Positions 42,395 through 51,330 are shown, counted from the first letter of the stretch. The stretch: DNA of 64,000 bases from Pseudomonas sp. ADAK13 (GCF_012935715.1 NZ_CP052860.1:5704001-5768000), one strand, 5' to 3'. Made by a program: numbers and translations. Notes: a model not told the origin generated them from the sequence alone.

Positions 42395-43321
42395 TCAATG
42401 TGATTCCAACAACTGTGAACCGATGGTTTTCACACGGATCATGTCTATCAACTGCCGCAACCCTGGATGAGACTGACGCCGGCTGGGGTAATACATGCAC
42501 AGTGGCGCGCCGATGCAGGCCCAGTCGGGCAGCACTTCCACCAGGCGGCCGTCTGCCAGTTCCGATAACACGCGATTCTCCAGGCAGTAGGCGATACCCA
42601 CGCCTTGCAGGGCCGCGTCGACGATGGTTTGTGTGTCGGCCGCGCTGAAGTGGCCGGGCACATCCAGGCGCTGTTGGCGGGTGCCGTTGCCCAGCTCCCA
42701 CTTGTAGGTGGTCTTGTCGCCCAGGTACATGCGGATGCAAGCGTGTGCGAGCAGGTCCTTGGGCACGGCAGGCGTTCCGGCCTTTGCAAGGTAGGCCGGG
42801 GAGGCGACCATGATCCAGCGCAGCTCGCCGGTCAGCGGCACGGCCACCATGTCCTGGGGCACGGTGGCGCCATAGCGGATACCCGCGTCGTAGCCTTCGG
42901 CGACGATGTCGAGCATGCGGTCTTCGATCATCACGTCCAGGCGCAGTTGCGGATAGGTGCGGGTGAACTCGCCCAACAGTGGCGAGATCAGCAGCACCGC
43001 GGCGTCCCGGGGAACGTTCAGGCGCAGCCGGCCAATCGGTGCCTCGCGGTACAGCTCCAGGGTGTCGAGGCCATCCTGGATCGTCGCGAAGCCCGCACTG
43101 AGTTTTTCCGCCAGCACCACACCGGCGTCGGTGGGCTCCACCGCACGGCTGGTGCGGTAGAGCAACTTCACCCCCAGGCGGGTTTCCAGGTTGCGCATGG
43201 TGTGGCTCAGGGCCGAGGTGGTGACGCCCAGTTCATGGGCAGCATGCCGGAAACTCCGGCGACGGATGATCGCCATGAACACATTCAGGTCGGCCAACTC
43301 GGAGCGGTTGAACGCAGCCAT
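42395..43321 (-). CDS. LysR-family transcriptional regulator
   Basis: A 308-residue regulator. The winged helix-turn-helix is near the N terminus (LADLNVFMAIIRRRSFRHAAHELGVTTSALSH) and the substrate-binding domain covers the rest. ATG at 43321 (MAAFNRSEL) gives the normal family length; the open frame before it lacks support. It is divergent from the aldo/keto reductase gene by 111 bases and is presumably its activator or repressor. Similar LysR-reductase pairs are frequent in pseudomonads. Confidence 0.92.
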   Translation of the reverse strand: MAAFNRSELADLNVFMAIIRRRSFRHAAHELGVTTSALSHTMRNLETRLGVKLLYRTSRAVEPTDAGVVLAEKLSAGFATIQDGLDTLELYREAPIGRLRLNVPRDAAVLLISPLLGEFTRTYPQLRLDVMIEDRMLDIVAEGYDAGIRYGATVPQDMVAVPLTGELRWIMVASPAYLAKAGTPAVPKDLLAHACIRMYLGDKTTYKWELGNGTRQQRLDVPGHFSAADTQTIVDAALQGVGIAYCLENRVLSELADGRLVEVLPDWACIGAPLCMYYPSRRQSHPGLRQLIDMIRVKTIGSQLLESH

Positions 43322-43432
43322 ATCAAGAACCTTTTGTACGGTTTGGGTTGCACGCGGCGTTGAGCCCGATTCAACCACGGATGATCTAGAGTAATCGTTT
43401 TTTTACTGAATGTTTCTGGCGGAGGCTTTTTA

Positions 43433-44416
43433 ATGAGTATCGAAACCATCAAGATCCCGGGGATCGACAAGGCCGTCTCGCGGATTGCCCTGGGTACCTG
43501 GTCCATGGGCGGTTCGATGTGGGGCGGCGCCGATAATGAGGTGTCGATCAAGACCATTCGCCATGCGCTGGCCAGCGGCATCAATTTTATCGACAGTGCG
43601 CCGGTCTACGGCCTCGGTTTGTCTGAAGAGCTGATCGGCCGGGCGCTGCGCGGCGTGCGCCATACGGCGGTGATCGCGACCAAGGCCGGCCTGCAATGGG
43701 ACGACGGCACCGTGCGCCGCAACGCCACGGCCCAGCGCATCCGCAAGGAAGTCGAAGACTCGCTGCTGCGCCTGGAAACCGACTACATCGACCTCTATCA
43801 GATTCACTGGCCCGACCCGCTGGTGGCCCAGGAAGAAACCGCCGGCGAGCTGGAAAAACTGCGCCGCGAAGGCAAGATCCTGGCGGTGGGCGTGAGCAAT
43901 TATTCCCCCGCGCAGATGGACGACTTCCGCCAGTACACCCACCTGGACACGGTGCAGCCACCCTACAACCTGTTCGAACGGGCGATCGACAGCGACATCC
44001 TGCCGTACGCCAGACAAAACGCCCTGGTGGTCCTGGCCTATGGCTCGCTGTGCCGGGGCCTGTTGACCGGCAGCATGCACGCCGCCACACGCTTTACCGG
44101 TGATGATGTGCGCAAGCTCGACCCGAAATTCAAGGCGCCACGCTTTGAGCAATACCTGGCGGCGGTCGCGGCGCTGGATGTGTATGCCCGCGAGTGCCAC
44201 GGCAAGTCCGTGCTGGCCCTGGCATTGCGCTGGGTGCTGGACCAGGGTCCGACGGTGGCGTTGTGGGGCGCCCGTCGCCCGGAACAATTGAAAGGCATCG
44301 AGGACGCATTCGGCTGGCAACTCAGCGCCGATGACCTGCAACATATCGACCGTATTCTGGCCAACACGATAAAAGATCCGGTAGGCCCGGAATTTATGGC
44401 CCCGGCCAAACGTTAA
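43433..44416 (+). CDS. Aldo/keto reductase
   Basis: A 327-residue NADPH-dependent oxidoreductase with a TIM-barrel fold. The catalytic tetrad is visible: Asp and Tyr in INFIDSAPVYG, Lys in IATKAGLQW and His in YQIHWPD. The sequence belongs to the AKR11/YajO-like groups. GGAGG lies before the ATG. It is regulated presumably by the divergent LysR gene; the substrate cannot be told. Confidence 0.92.
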   Translation: MSIETIKIPGIDKAVSRIALGTWSMGGSMWGGADNEVSIKTIRHALASGINFIDSAPVYGLGLSEELIGRALRGVRHTAVIATKAGLQWDDGTVRRNATAQRIRKEVEDSLLRLETDYIDLYQIHWPDPLVAQEETAGELEKLRREGKILAVGVSNYSPAQMDDFRQYTHLDTVQPPYNLFERAIDSDILPYARQNALVVLAYGSLCRGLLTGSMHAATRFTGDDVRKLDPKFKAPRFEQYLAAVAALDVYARECHGKSVLALALRWVLDQGPTVALWGARRPEQLKGIEDAFGWQLSADDLQHIDRILANTIKDPVGPEFMAPAKR

Positions 44417-44426
44417 CCTTTGCGAC

Positions 44427-44466
44427 AGGGATGTCTGGCAGTTGTAAAACAACAAAAGACATCCCT
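44427..44466. terminator. Stem-loop after the aldo/keto reductase gene
   Basis: AGGGATGTCT at 44427-44436 pairs perfectly with AGACATCCCT at 44457-44466. Inner GTTGT/ACAAC pairing extends the hairpin. Only three T residues follow, so it is a candidate rather than a clear terminator. It lies 10 bases after the stop at 44416. Confidence 0.6.
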
Positions 44467-44486
44467 TTGGCGTTGAGGTTTTTGGC

Positions 44487-45248
44487 ATGAAGCGCGGTAC
44501 CGTATTCAAGAGCATCGGTGGTTTGCTGTGTGTGGTGGCGTTGGCGGGCGCCTGGAAATGGCGGGGCAATCCCGATGTGTTGTGGCAGATCGTCAGCCGC
44601 CAATGCGTGCCCGACCAGAGCCAGCATCAAAACCCCAGCCCCTGCCTCAAGGTCGACCCGGACAAGGGTTTCGTGTTGCTCAAGGACCTCAACGGCCCGT
44701 ATCAGGACCTGCTGATCCCCACCGACAAAGTCACCGGCATCGAAGACGTCGCACTGACCCGCAACCTGCTGCCGCATTACTTTGCCCAGGCCTGGAAAAA
44801 CCACGACGTGCTCTCCACCGGCCTGCAAACGCCGATTGCCGACCGCTATGTGTCGCTGGCGATCAACTCGCGTTACGGCCGCTCGCAGAACCAGTTGCAT
44901 ATCCATATCGCCTGCCTGCGCCCCGACGTGTTCAACACCCTCACCGAACGCGCCGCCACCCTTAACGAGCAATGGCAAACCCTGCCGGTCAAACTGCAGG
45001 GGCATACCTACAGTGCCCGCACCTTGTCGGCAGCCGACTTCGACCTGCGTGACCCACTGGCGATCCTGAATGACTACGTGCAGGACCAGGGCGATTCCAT
45101 GGCCAGCTACAGCCTGCTGCTGGCACCCGAGGCGGATGGCAACTTCGTGCTGCTGGCCACCCGCTTGACGCTCAAGGAGTGGAACCTGGCGTCTGCCGAG
45201 GAGCTGCAAGACCACCAGTGCAAGCTGATGACCCAGACTGCCGGCTGA
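44487..45248 (+). CDS. cdh: CDP-diacylglycerol pyrophosphatase
   Basis: A 253-residue enzyme hydrolysing CDP-diacylglycerol to phosphatidic acid and CMP. One N-terminal membrane anchor (SIGGLLCVVALAGAW) is followed by a HIT-like catalytic domain with the NQLHIHIACL motif. Length and the segments LWQIVSRQCVP and DLLIPTDKVTGIED match Cdh of enterobacteria. It is a single gene between the reductase and the aminotransferase/ABC operon. Confidence 0.9.
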   Translation: MKRGTVFKSIGGLLCVVALAGAWKWRGNPDVLWQIVSRQCVPDQSQHQNPSPCLKVDPDKGFVLLKDLNGPYQDLLIPTDKVTGIEDVALTRNLLPHYFAQAWKNHDVLSTGLQTPIADRYVSLAINSRYGRSQNQLHIHIACLRPDVFNTLTERAATLNEQWQTLPVKLQGHTYSARTLSAADFDLRDPLAILNDYVQDQGDSMASYSLLLAPEADGNFVLLATRLTLKEWNLASAEELQDHQCKLMTQTAG

Positions 45249-45321
45249 ATTCATACCTACCTGAAGGTATCCACCACAACGACCTGTTTTAACTGTTTAC
45301 GACATCCGCGACGCTATCCGT

Positions 45322-45335
45322 TGAACGAGTGTTCA
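45322..45335. promoter_or_regulatory. Operator-like palindrome before the aminotransferase/ABC operon
   Basis: TGAACGAGTGTTCA has perfect TGAAC/GTTCA arms. In its 16-base context (TTGAACGAGTGTTCAG, 45321-45336) it is identical at 14 of 16 positions to the palindrome at 51331-51346 beside the tetR gene. It is proposed as a binding site of that TetR protein. Confidence 0.65.
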
Positions 45336-45359
45336 GTTTCAATTATGTTGGCTGCAACC

Positions 45360-45379
45360 CCCGCTGGGCAACCAGCGGG
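45360..45379 (+). terminator. Leader hairpin, possible attenuator
   Basis: CCCGCTGG (45360-45367), GCAA loop and CCAGCGGG (45372-45379) form a perfect 8-bp GC stem, followed by CTTGCGCTTTTTC. It lies between the operator-like palindrome and the ATG at 45415. It is either the late terminator of cdh or, more interestingly, a leader attenuator of the next operon. Confidence 0.55.
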
Positions 45380-45414
45380 CTTGCGCTTTTTCTGATTGAA
45401 CGAGAGGCACTGGC

Positions 45415-47409
45415 ATGCGGTTTTCACCCTTTGTTGAGCGAATTGCAGGGCAGGGCGTAGCCGCCTGGGACATCCACCACGCCGCGTTCCAGGCCAGCAG
45501 CAAGGGCGAAGACATCATTATCCTGAGCGTCGGCGACCCGGATTTCGCCACCCCCTCGTTCATCACCGACGCCGCCGTCGAAGCGCTGCGCCAGGGCGAT
45601 ACCCACTACACCGAAATCCCCGGCCGCCCGGCACTGCGGGATGCGATCGCCGCCCGTTACAGCCAGTCCCTGGCTCGCCCGTTAAACGCTGAAAACGTCA
45701 TCACCGTGGCCGGCGCGCAGAACGCTTTGTTCGTCACCTCGCTGTGCCTGTTGCAGGCCGGTGATGAAGTGATCGTCCTCGATCCGATGTACGTCACCTA
45801 CGAAGCCACGCTCAAGGCCAGCGGCGCGACGCTGGTGCGGGTGCCGTGTGCTGCCGATTCGGGCTTTCGCCTTGATCCTGCGCTGCTGGCCGCCGCCATC
45901 ACGCCGCGCACCCGTGCGATTTTCTTCTCCAACCCCAACAACCCCACCGGCGTGGTGCTCAACCCCCAGGAGCTGCAGGCAATTGCCGACCTGGCGATCG
46001 AGCATGAACTGTGGGTGGTGGTGGACGAAGTCTACGAAAGCCTGGTGTTCGACGGTGAGTACCACAGCCTCGCCGCGCTGCCGGGCATGGCCGACCGCTG
46101 CATCGTGATCGGCAGCCTGTCGAAATCCCACGCCATGACCGGCTGGCGCATCGGCTGGATCGTTGCCGAGCCTGCCATGGTGGCCCACGCCGAAACCCTG
46201 GTGTTGAGCATGCTGTACGGCTTGCCGGGGTTTGTGATGGAAGCCGCCACCGCCGCCGTGTTGGCCCACGATGAAGTCACCCAGGGCATGCGTGAAACCT
46301 ACCGGCGCCGCCGCGACCTGGTGGTCGCCGGCCTGAGCGATTGCCCGGGCATTCACGTACGCGCCCCCCAAGCCGGCATGTTCGTGCTGGTGGATGTGCG
46401 GGACACCGGCCTCAGTTCCCTGGATTTTGCCTGGCGGCTGTTCCGCGAAGCGGGGGTTTCCGTATTGGATGCCGCCGCCTTCGGTGAACCGGCCCAGGGC
46501 TTTGTGCGGCTGTCGTTCACCTTGGGTGAAGCGCGAATGGCCGAGGCCTGCGAGCGCATCAGCCGCTTCGTCGCCAAGCTCGCCGGCGAGCCGCGAATAG
46601 AGCCTGCTGCGAAAATCATCAGCGTGCAGCCCGTGGCCGCGAAGAAGATGATCGAGGTGCTCGACCTGCACAAACGCTTCGGCAATATCGAAGTGCTCAA
46701 GGGCATCTCCCTGACTGCGCACGAAGGCGAAGTCATCTCACTGATCGGCGCCAGCGGCTCAGGTAAAAGCACCTTGCTGCGCTGCATCAACATGCTCGAA
46801 GTGCCGGACCAGGGCAGCATTCATGTCGACGGCGAGAGCATCAAGCTCAACTACGGTCGCCCCGGCGCACCGCTGGTGGCCGATGCCAAACAGCTGGTAC
46901 GCATTCGCTCGACGCTGGGCATGGTGTTCCAGAACTTCAACCTGTGGCCCCATCGCACCGTGCTGGAAAACCTTATCGAAGCGCCGATCCAGGTCCTGCG
47001 CGAAAGCCGTGCCGAAGCCATCGAGCGCGCCGAAGCCTTGCTCGACCGGGTTGGCCTGGCCGCCAAGCGCAACGAATACCCGGCGTTCCTCTCCGGCGGC
47101 CAGCAACAGCGGGTGGCTATCGCTCGTGCCCTGGCCATGCGCCCCAAAGTCATGTTGTTCGACGAACCCACCTCGGCCCTCGACCCGGAGTTGGTGGGCG
47201 AAGTGCTGCGGGTGATTCGTTCCCTGGCCGAAGAAGGCCGCACCATGATCCTGGTGACCCATGAAATGGCGTTCGCCCGGGACGTGTCATCCAAAGTCGC
47301 GTTTTTGCACCAAGGCTTGATCGAGGAAACCGGTTCGCCGGACTCAGTGTTTATCGACCCACGCAGTGAACGTTGCCGGCAGTTCGTCAACGCGCATCAA
47401 ACTCGCTAA
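45415..47409 (+). CDS. Fused PLP aminotransferase / amino-acid ABC transporter ATPase
   Basis: One uninterrupted 664-residue frame encodes two proteins usually separate. Residues 1 to about 395 are a class I/II aminotransferase with the pyridoxal-phosphate lysine Lys237 (SLSKSHAMTGWR) and the substrate Arg region near VRLSFTLGEAR. After a linker of about 20 residues, residues 415-664 are a polar-amino-acid ABC ATPase with Walker A GASGSGKS (445-452), signature LSGGQQQR and Walker B MLFDEPTSALDPE. Both halves keep their key residues. The following genes supply the binding protein and two permeases. The fusion suggests that the imported amino compound is transaminated, but the compound is unknown. 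Confidence 0.92.
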   Translation: MRFSPFVERIAGQGVAAWDIHHAAFQASSKGEDIIILSVGDPDFATPSFITDAAVEALRQGDTHYTEIPGRPALRDAIAARYSQSLARPLNAENVITVAGAQNALFVTSLCLLQAGDEVIVLDPMYVTYEATLKASGATLVRVPCAADSGFRLDPALLAAAITPRTRAIFFSNPNNPTGVVLNPQELQAIADLAIEHELWVVVDEVYESLVFDGEYHSLAALPGMADRCIVIGSLSKSHAMTGWRIGWIVAEPAMVAHAETLVLSMLYGLPGFVMEAATAAVLAHDEVTQGMRETYRRRRDLVVAGLSDCPGIHVRAPQAGMFVLVDVRDTGLSSLDFAWRLFREAGVSVLDAAAFGEPAQGFVRLSFTLGEARMAEACERISRFVAKLAGEPRIEPAAKIISVQPVAAKKMIEVLDLHKRFGNIEVLKGISLTAHEGEVISLIGASGSGKSTLLRCINMLEVPDQGSIHVDGESIKLNYGRPGAPLVADAKQLVRIRSTLGMVFQNFNLWPHRTVLENLIEAPIQVLRESRAEAIERAEALLDRVGLAAKRNEYPAFLSGGQQQRVAIARALAMRPKVMLFDEPTSALDPELVGEVLRVIRSLAEEGRTMILVTHEMAFARDVSSKVAFLHQGLIEETGSPDSVFIDPRSERCRQFVNAHQTR

Positions 47410-47434
47410 CTCCAAAAAAAGACGGGGCAAGATC

Positions 47435-48271
47435 ATGAAATCCAAACGATTGGCAAAGTGGTTGAGCAGTGCAGTGTTGATGCTGGCGGCAGGTACTGCG
47501 TTGGCGGCGGAGAAACCCATCGTGTTCGCGGTGGCGGCGGAACCCTACCCACCGTTCACGGTGAAGGGCGGCAACGGCGAATGGACAGGGTTTGAGGTGG
47601 ACCTGATCCACAAGCTCTGCGACTTGATGAAAGCTGAGTGCCAGATCAAGGAAGTGGCGTGGGACGGGATCATCCCGTCGTTGCTGGCGAAGAAAATCGA
47701 CGTGATCTTCTCCTCGATGTCGGTCACCGAGGAGCGTGAAAAACAGATCGCGTTCAGCCGCGCCTACTACGATTCGCTGCTGGGCATTGCCGGTCCCAAG
47801 GGCACCACCGTCGAAGTCTCGCCGGCGGGCCTGAAAGGCAAGATCATCGGCGTGCAGATCTCCACCGTCAGCGCCAACTACCTGAAGAAGTACTACGAGA
47901 AAATTGCTGACCTGAAGTACTACGACACCCAGGAATCGGCCAACGCCGACCTGATTGCCGGGCGCACCGACCTGATGATGGCCGACGGTGTCGCCATCGC
48001 CATGATGGTGAAAACGCCTGAAGCCCAGGGCCTGGCCGAGATCGCCGAAGTGCCTTACGACCCCATCATCGGCCGTGGCGTGGGCGCGGGCCTGCGCAAG
48101 GAAGACACCGAACTCAAGGCCCGCCTCGACAAGGCGATTGGCGAGCTGCTGGTGAGCAAGGACTACGCTGACCTCTCGCAGAGTGTGTTTGGTGTGTCGG
48201 TGAGCCCGTGCAAGCGCGCCGACACGCCAGCCTACGTCAGCAAAGTATGTGACAGCCCCTACACGAACTAA
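47435..48271 (+). CDS. Amino-acid ABC transporter periplasmic binding protein
   Basis: A 278-residue family 3 solute-binding protein. The signal peptide (WLSSAVLMLAAGTALAA) is followed by KPIVFAVAAEPYPPFTVKGGNGEWTGFEVDL, the hallmark of this group, and YDSLLGI in the second lobe. It lies 25 bases after the fused gene. ATG at 47435 is chosen over earlier in-frame codons inside that gene. It should deliver the substrate to the two permeases encoded after the REP pair. Confidence 0.92.
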   Translation: MKSKRLAKWLSSAVLMLAAGTALAAEKPIVFAVAAEPYPPFTVKGGNGEWTGFEVDLIHKLCDLMKAECQIKEVAWDGIIPSLLAKKIDVIFSSMSVTEEREKQIAFSRAYYDSLLGIAGPKGTTVEVSPAGLKGKIIGVQISTVSANYLKKYYEKIADLKYYDTQESANADLIAGRTDLMMADGVAIAMMVKTPEAQGLAEIAEVPYDPIIGRGVGAGLRKEDTELKARLDKAIGELLVSKDYADLSQSVFGVSVSPCKRADTPAYVSKVCDSPYTN

Positions 48272-48304
48272 CCTGTGACCTTCCTGTGGTGAAGGGGCTT
48301 GTCC

Positions 48305-48400
48305 TGTGGCGAGGGGGCTTGTCCCCCGTTGGAGTGCGCAGCGCTCCCGCTTTTTTGGGGCTGCTCCGCAGCCCAACGGGGGACAAGCCCCCTCGCCACA
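48305..48400. repeat. Paired inverted REP elements inside the ABC operon
   Basis: Head-to-head units from TGTGGCGAGGGGGCTTG to CAAGCCCCCTCGCCACA lie between the binding-protein gene and the first permease gene. The placement, 3' of a binding-protein gene, recalls REP sequences that stabilise binding-protein mRNA in other transport operons. Confidence 0.85.
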
Positions 48401-48435
48401 AGGGTCATTGCGCATCATTGAAATAGGGAGCGCCG

Positions 48436-49140
48436 ATGTTCGATCTACTCAACTTCAGCGAGCAAGGCTGGGGCAACGCATTGCTCAAAGGGTTATGGAT
48501 GACCCTGCAGATCTCCGCCGGCTCGTTTGCGGTGGGGCTGCTGATCGGCCTGGTGGTGGCCTGTGCCAAGCTCAGTGCGCCGCGCCCGATTGCCATGCTG
48601 ATGCGCGGCTACACCACGGTGTTCCGCGCGGTGCCCGAGTTGCTGCTGATCCTGTTGCTGTATTACGCAGGCTCCATGGCCCTCAATGCGCTGATGCTGT
48701 GGCTGGGGTTCGAGCAGTTCAACATCAGCGGGCCGCTGGTTGCGATCCTGGTATTGGGGCTGGTGCAGGGCGCGTACGCCTCGGAGATTTTCCGCGCGGC
48801 GATCCTGGCGATTCCCCACGGGCAGATCGAAGCGGCACGGGCCTTCGGCTTGAGCGGCTTGGGTCTGTTTCGCCGGGTGACCCTGCCGATCATGGCGCCG
48901 TACGCGCTGGCCGGCATGTCGAACCTGTGGATCAACCTGATCAAGGACAGCGCGCTGATCAGCGTGGTGGGCACCAACGAACTGCTGTACACCGCCAAGC
49001 AGGCGGCGGGCTCGACCCGGCAATACCTGTTGTTCTACCTCACGGCCGCCGCCTTGTATTACCTGGTGACACTGGCCTCCAACTACCTGTCCGGGCGCCT
49101 GGAACGACGTATTCGTCGCTGGATGCCGGTTGTCGAGTGA
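48436..49140 (+). CDS. Amino-acid ABC transporter permease 1
   Basis: A 234-residue inner-membrane protein of the HisM/HisQ family. It has about five helices, the N-terminal GLWMTLQISAGSFAVGL segment and the EAA loop motif (IEAARAFGLSGLGLFRRVTLP) that contacts the ATPase. It pairs with the next permease, seven bases downstream. GGGAG lies before the ATG. Confidence 0.93.
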   Translation: MFDLLNFSEQGWGNALLKGLWMTLQISAGSFAVGLLIGLVVACAKLSAPRPIAMLMRGYTTVFRAVPELLLILLLYYAGSMALNALMLWLGFEQFNISGPLVAILVLGLVQGAYASEIFRAAILAIPHGQIEAARAFGLSGLGLFRRVTLPIMAPYALAGMSNLWINLIKDSALISVVGTNELLYTAKQAAGSTRQYLLFYLTAAALYYLVTLASNYLSGRLERRIRRWMPVVE

Positions 49141-49147
49141 GCCGCAC

Positions 49148-49846
49148 ATGCCTGAGTGGATAAGTTATTACGCAGGACTGATCGCCAAGGGCTTGCAGAC
49201 GACCCTGTCGTTGCTGGTGATCTCGGCGCTGCTGGGTTTCGCCCTGGCGGTGCTGGTGGCGCTGGCACGGCTGTCCCGGCGCAAGTGGCTGGCCCGTTGC
49301 GCACTGGGTTACACCAGCGTGCTGCGGGGCACACCGCTGCTGATCCAGATCTACATTTTCTACTACGGCCTGGGCAGCCTGTTTGCCCAGTTCCCGATGA
49401 TTCGCGGCAGCTTTTTCTGGCCGTTCCTGCGGGACGGCTACTGGTACATCGTGTTCGCCCTGGTGTTGTCGGTGGGGGCGTACGTCGGCGAAGTGATTCG
49501 CGGTGGCCTGCTGGCGGTGCCCAAGGGCGAAATGGAAGCCGCCTCGGCGTTTGGCATGACGCCTCGCCAGGCGCTATTGCGCGTGCGCCTGCCACGGGCC
49601 ATGCGCCTGTTGCTGCCCACACTGGCGGGGGAAACAGTGATGTTGCTCAAGTCCACGGCACTGGCCTCCACCATCGCGGTGGTCGACCTGCTCGGCGCCG
49701 CCAACGTGGTGCGCGCCCAGACCCTGCAGATCTACCAGCCGCTGCTGCTGGTGGCCGGGGTTTACCTGTGCCTGACCTTTTTGATTGAAGCCCTGTACGC
49801 GATTGCCGAGCGGCGTGGCACACCGTTGCGCAGGTCTGCCGGATGA
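49148..49846 (+). CDS. Amino-acid ABC transporter permease 2
   Basis: A 232-residue partner of the preceding permease. It shows GLQTTLSLLVISALLGFALA at the N terminus, the RGTPLLIQIYIFYYGLG segment common to this family and an EAA loop (MEAASAFGMTPRQALLRVRLP). ATG at 49148 gives the family length. Its stop overlaps the next gene by four bases (ATGA), so the DMT transporter is part of the same operon. Confidence 0.93.
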   Translation: MPEWISYYAGLIAKGLQTTLSLLVISALLGFALAVLVALARLSRRKWLARCALGYTSVLRGTPLLIQIYIFYYGLGSLFAQFPMIRGSFFWPFLRDGYWYIVFALVLSVGAYVGEVIRGGLLAVPKGEMEAASAFGMTPRQALLRVRLPRAMRLLLPTLAGETVMLLKSTALASTIAVVDLLGAANVVRAQTLQIYQPLLLVAGVYLCLTFLIEALYAIAERRGTPLRRSAG

Positions 49847-50841
49847 AAACCGATCGCTCGTTGCAAGGGATTGCCCTGTGCTCACTGGCCTATGCGTTCC
49901 TGGCGTTGCAGGACGCCGGGATCAAATGGCTGGTGGCCGACTATTCGGTGTTCACCATCCTGTTCTGGCGCAGCCTGGTGGTGGTTTCCGCCTGCGTGAT
50001 CGCCGGGCGCCTGGGCCTGCTCAAGCGTGCCTGGCACTCGGTCAGCCGCAGGCTGTTGATCATCCGGGGCCTGTTGTCGCTGCTGGCCTGGCTGCTGTAC
50101 TACACCGCCGCCAAGGACCTGACCCTGGCGGAAATGACCACCCTGTATTTTTCCGCGCCGATCATGGTCACGTTGCTGGCCGCGCTGATCCTCAAGGAGC
50201 GCGCCAGCCGTGGCCAGTGGGTTTCGCTGATCATTGGCTTTGTGGGCGTGGTGATCGCCTGTCGCCCCAGCAGCATGGTCGACCCGCTGCCCATTGGCCT
50301 GACGCTGGCCGCAGCGCTGTGCTGGGCGTTTACCTATATCCAGCTGCGCCAGGTGGATGACAACACCTCGGTGCTCGAACAGATGCTGATCACCAACGTG
50401 GTGTTCGTGATTTGCATGGCGGTGACATTGCCCTGGACGCACACACCCTCACCGACACCGGCATGGCTGGGCATGCTCGGCGCCGGGCTGGTGGGCGGAA
50501 TTGGCCAGTTCCTGTTGTTTGCGAGTTTCCGCCGGGCCACGGCAACGCTGTTGGCGCCGTTCGAGTACACCGGGTTGATTTGGGCGTTCCTGCTGTCGAG
50601 CCTGGTGTGGGGCACGCTGATGGATGTATCGCTGATCTTCGGCGCCGTACTGATCGCCATCAGCGGCACCCTGGCCATGCTCAGCGCCCGGCACCCTGTG
50701 TCACAAGACGTGGTCGGCGCTGAATGCTCCGTGACGCAGCCCTTGTATCCAGCAGCGGCAGATGTGCAGCCCGTCGGCGGGGCTGAAGGTGCCGGGGTTG
50801 AGGCACCACTCGAGCCAGAGTCCGTCGAGCATCGCCGATAA
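49843..50841 (+). CDS. DMT-family (EamA) transporter with an overlapping C-terminal tail
   Basis: A 332-residue drug/metabolite-type transporter with ten predicted helices in two EamA halves (LAYAFLALQDAGIKWL near the start). Such proteins commonly export amino acids or metabolites. The membrane part ends near residue 285. The remaining 45 or so residues are hydrophilic and antisense to the end of the tetR gene (50701-50841). It is coupled to permease 2, so uptake and efflux functions share one message. The tail is probably incidental. Confidence 0.88.
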   Translation: MKTDRSLQGIALCSLAYAFLALQDAGIKWLVADYSVFTILFWRSLVVVSACVIAGRLGLLKRAWHSVSRRLLIIRGLLSLLAWLLYYTAAKDLTLAEMTTLYFSAPIMVTLLAALILKERASRGQWVSLIIGFVGVVIACRPSSMVDPLPIGLTLAAALCWAFTYIQLRQVDDNTSVLEQMLITNVVFVICMAVTLPWTHTPSPTPAWLGMLGAGLVGGIGQFLLFASFRRATATLLAPFEYTGLIWAFLLSSLVWGTLMDVSLIFGAVLIAISGTLAMLSARHPVSQDVVGAECSVTQPLYPAAADVQPVGGAEGAGVEAPLEPESVEHRR

Positions 50842-51309
50842 GCCGATGGCCGCCAGGCGCGTGTCGTGGATCACGAAGCCTTCGCTCGCGGCCAGGTCGT
50901 CGAGCAGTTGGCGAATCAGTTCGAGGTAGGCGCGGTAGCTTTTTTCGTGGGAGTCGTTCACGGGGTCCGAATGGCGGATCAGGCTCCAGAACACCACCCA
51001 CACACCCAGCAGTTTCGGGTCCATGACCCGTGAGGAAAACGAGCCGGCGAGGAACGCATCCAGCCGTGCGGCAGGGCCCTGGGCCTGGTCGACTTCCTGC
51101 CACAGGGCGGTGGTCAGTTCGCTGGCGAGCTTGTGGTAGGTCTCGGCGATCAGTGCATCGATGCTGCCGAAATGGTGATTGAGCAACCCCACCGAAACCC
51201 CGGCTTCAGTGGCGATGCGCCGCACGGAAATGCCGGCATGCCCGTCCCGGGCGAGGCTGGTGAGGGTGGCGGCAATCAACAGGTCGCGACGGTCTTCGGT
51301 CACAGGCAC
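50701..51309 (-). CDS. TetR-family regulator, BetI-like
   Basis: A 202-residue regulator. The DNA-binding part lies at residues 1-55 (RRDLLIAATLTSLARDGHAGISVRRIATEAGVSVGLLNHHF), and the C-terminal ligand domain resembles BetI. It is convergent with the DMT gene, with which it overlaps by 141 bases, and divergent from the deacylase gene. Palindromes at 51331-51346 and 45322-45335 are likely targets, which would place the whole ABC operon and the deacylase under its control. Confidence 0.9.
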   Translation of the reverse strand: MPVTEDRRDLLIAATLTSLARDGHAGISVRRIATEAGVSVGLLNHHFGSIDALIAETYHKLASELTTALWQEVDQAQGPAARLDAFLAGSFSSRVMDPKLLGVWVVFWSLIRHSDPVNDSHEKSYRAYLELIRQLLDDLAASEGFVIHDTRLAAIGLSAMLDGLWLEWCLNPGTFSPADGLHICRCWIQGLRHGAFSADHVL

Positions 51310-51330
51310 ACCCTTGGTAAAAATACATGG

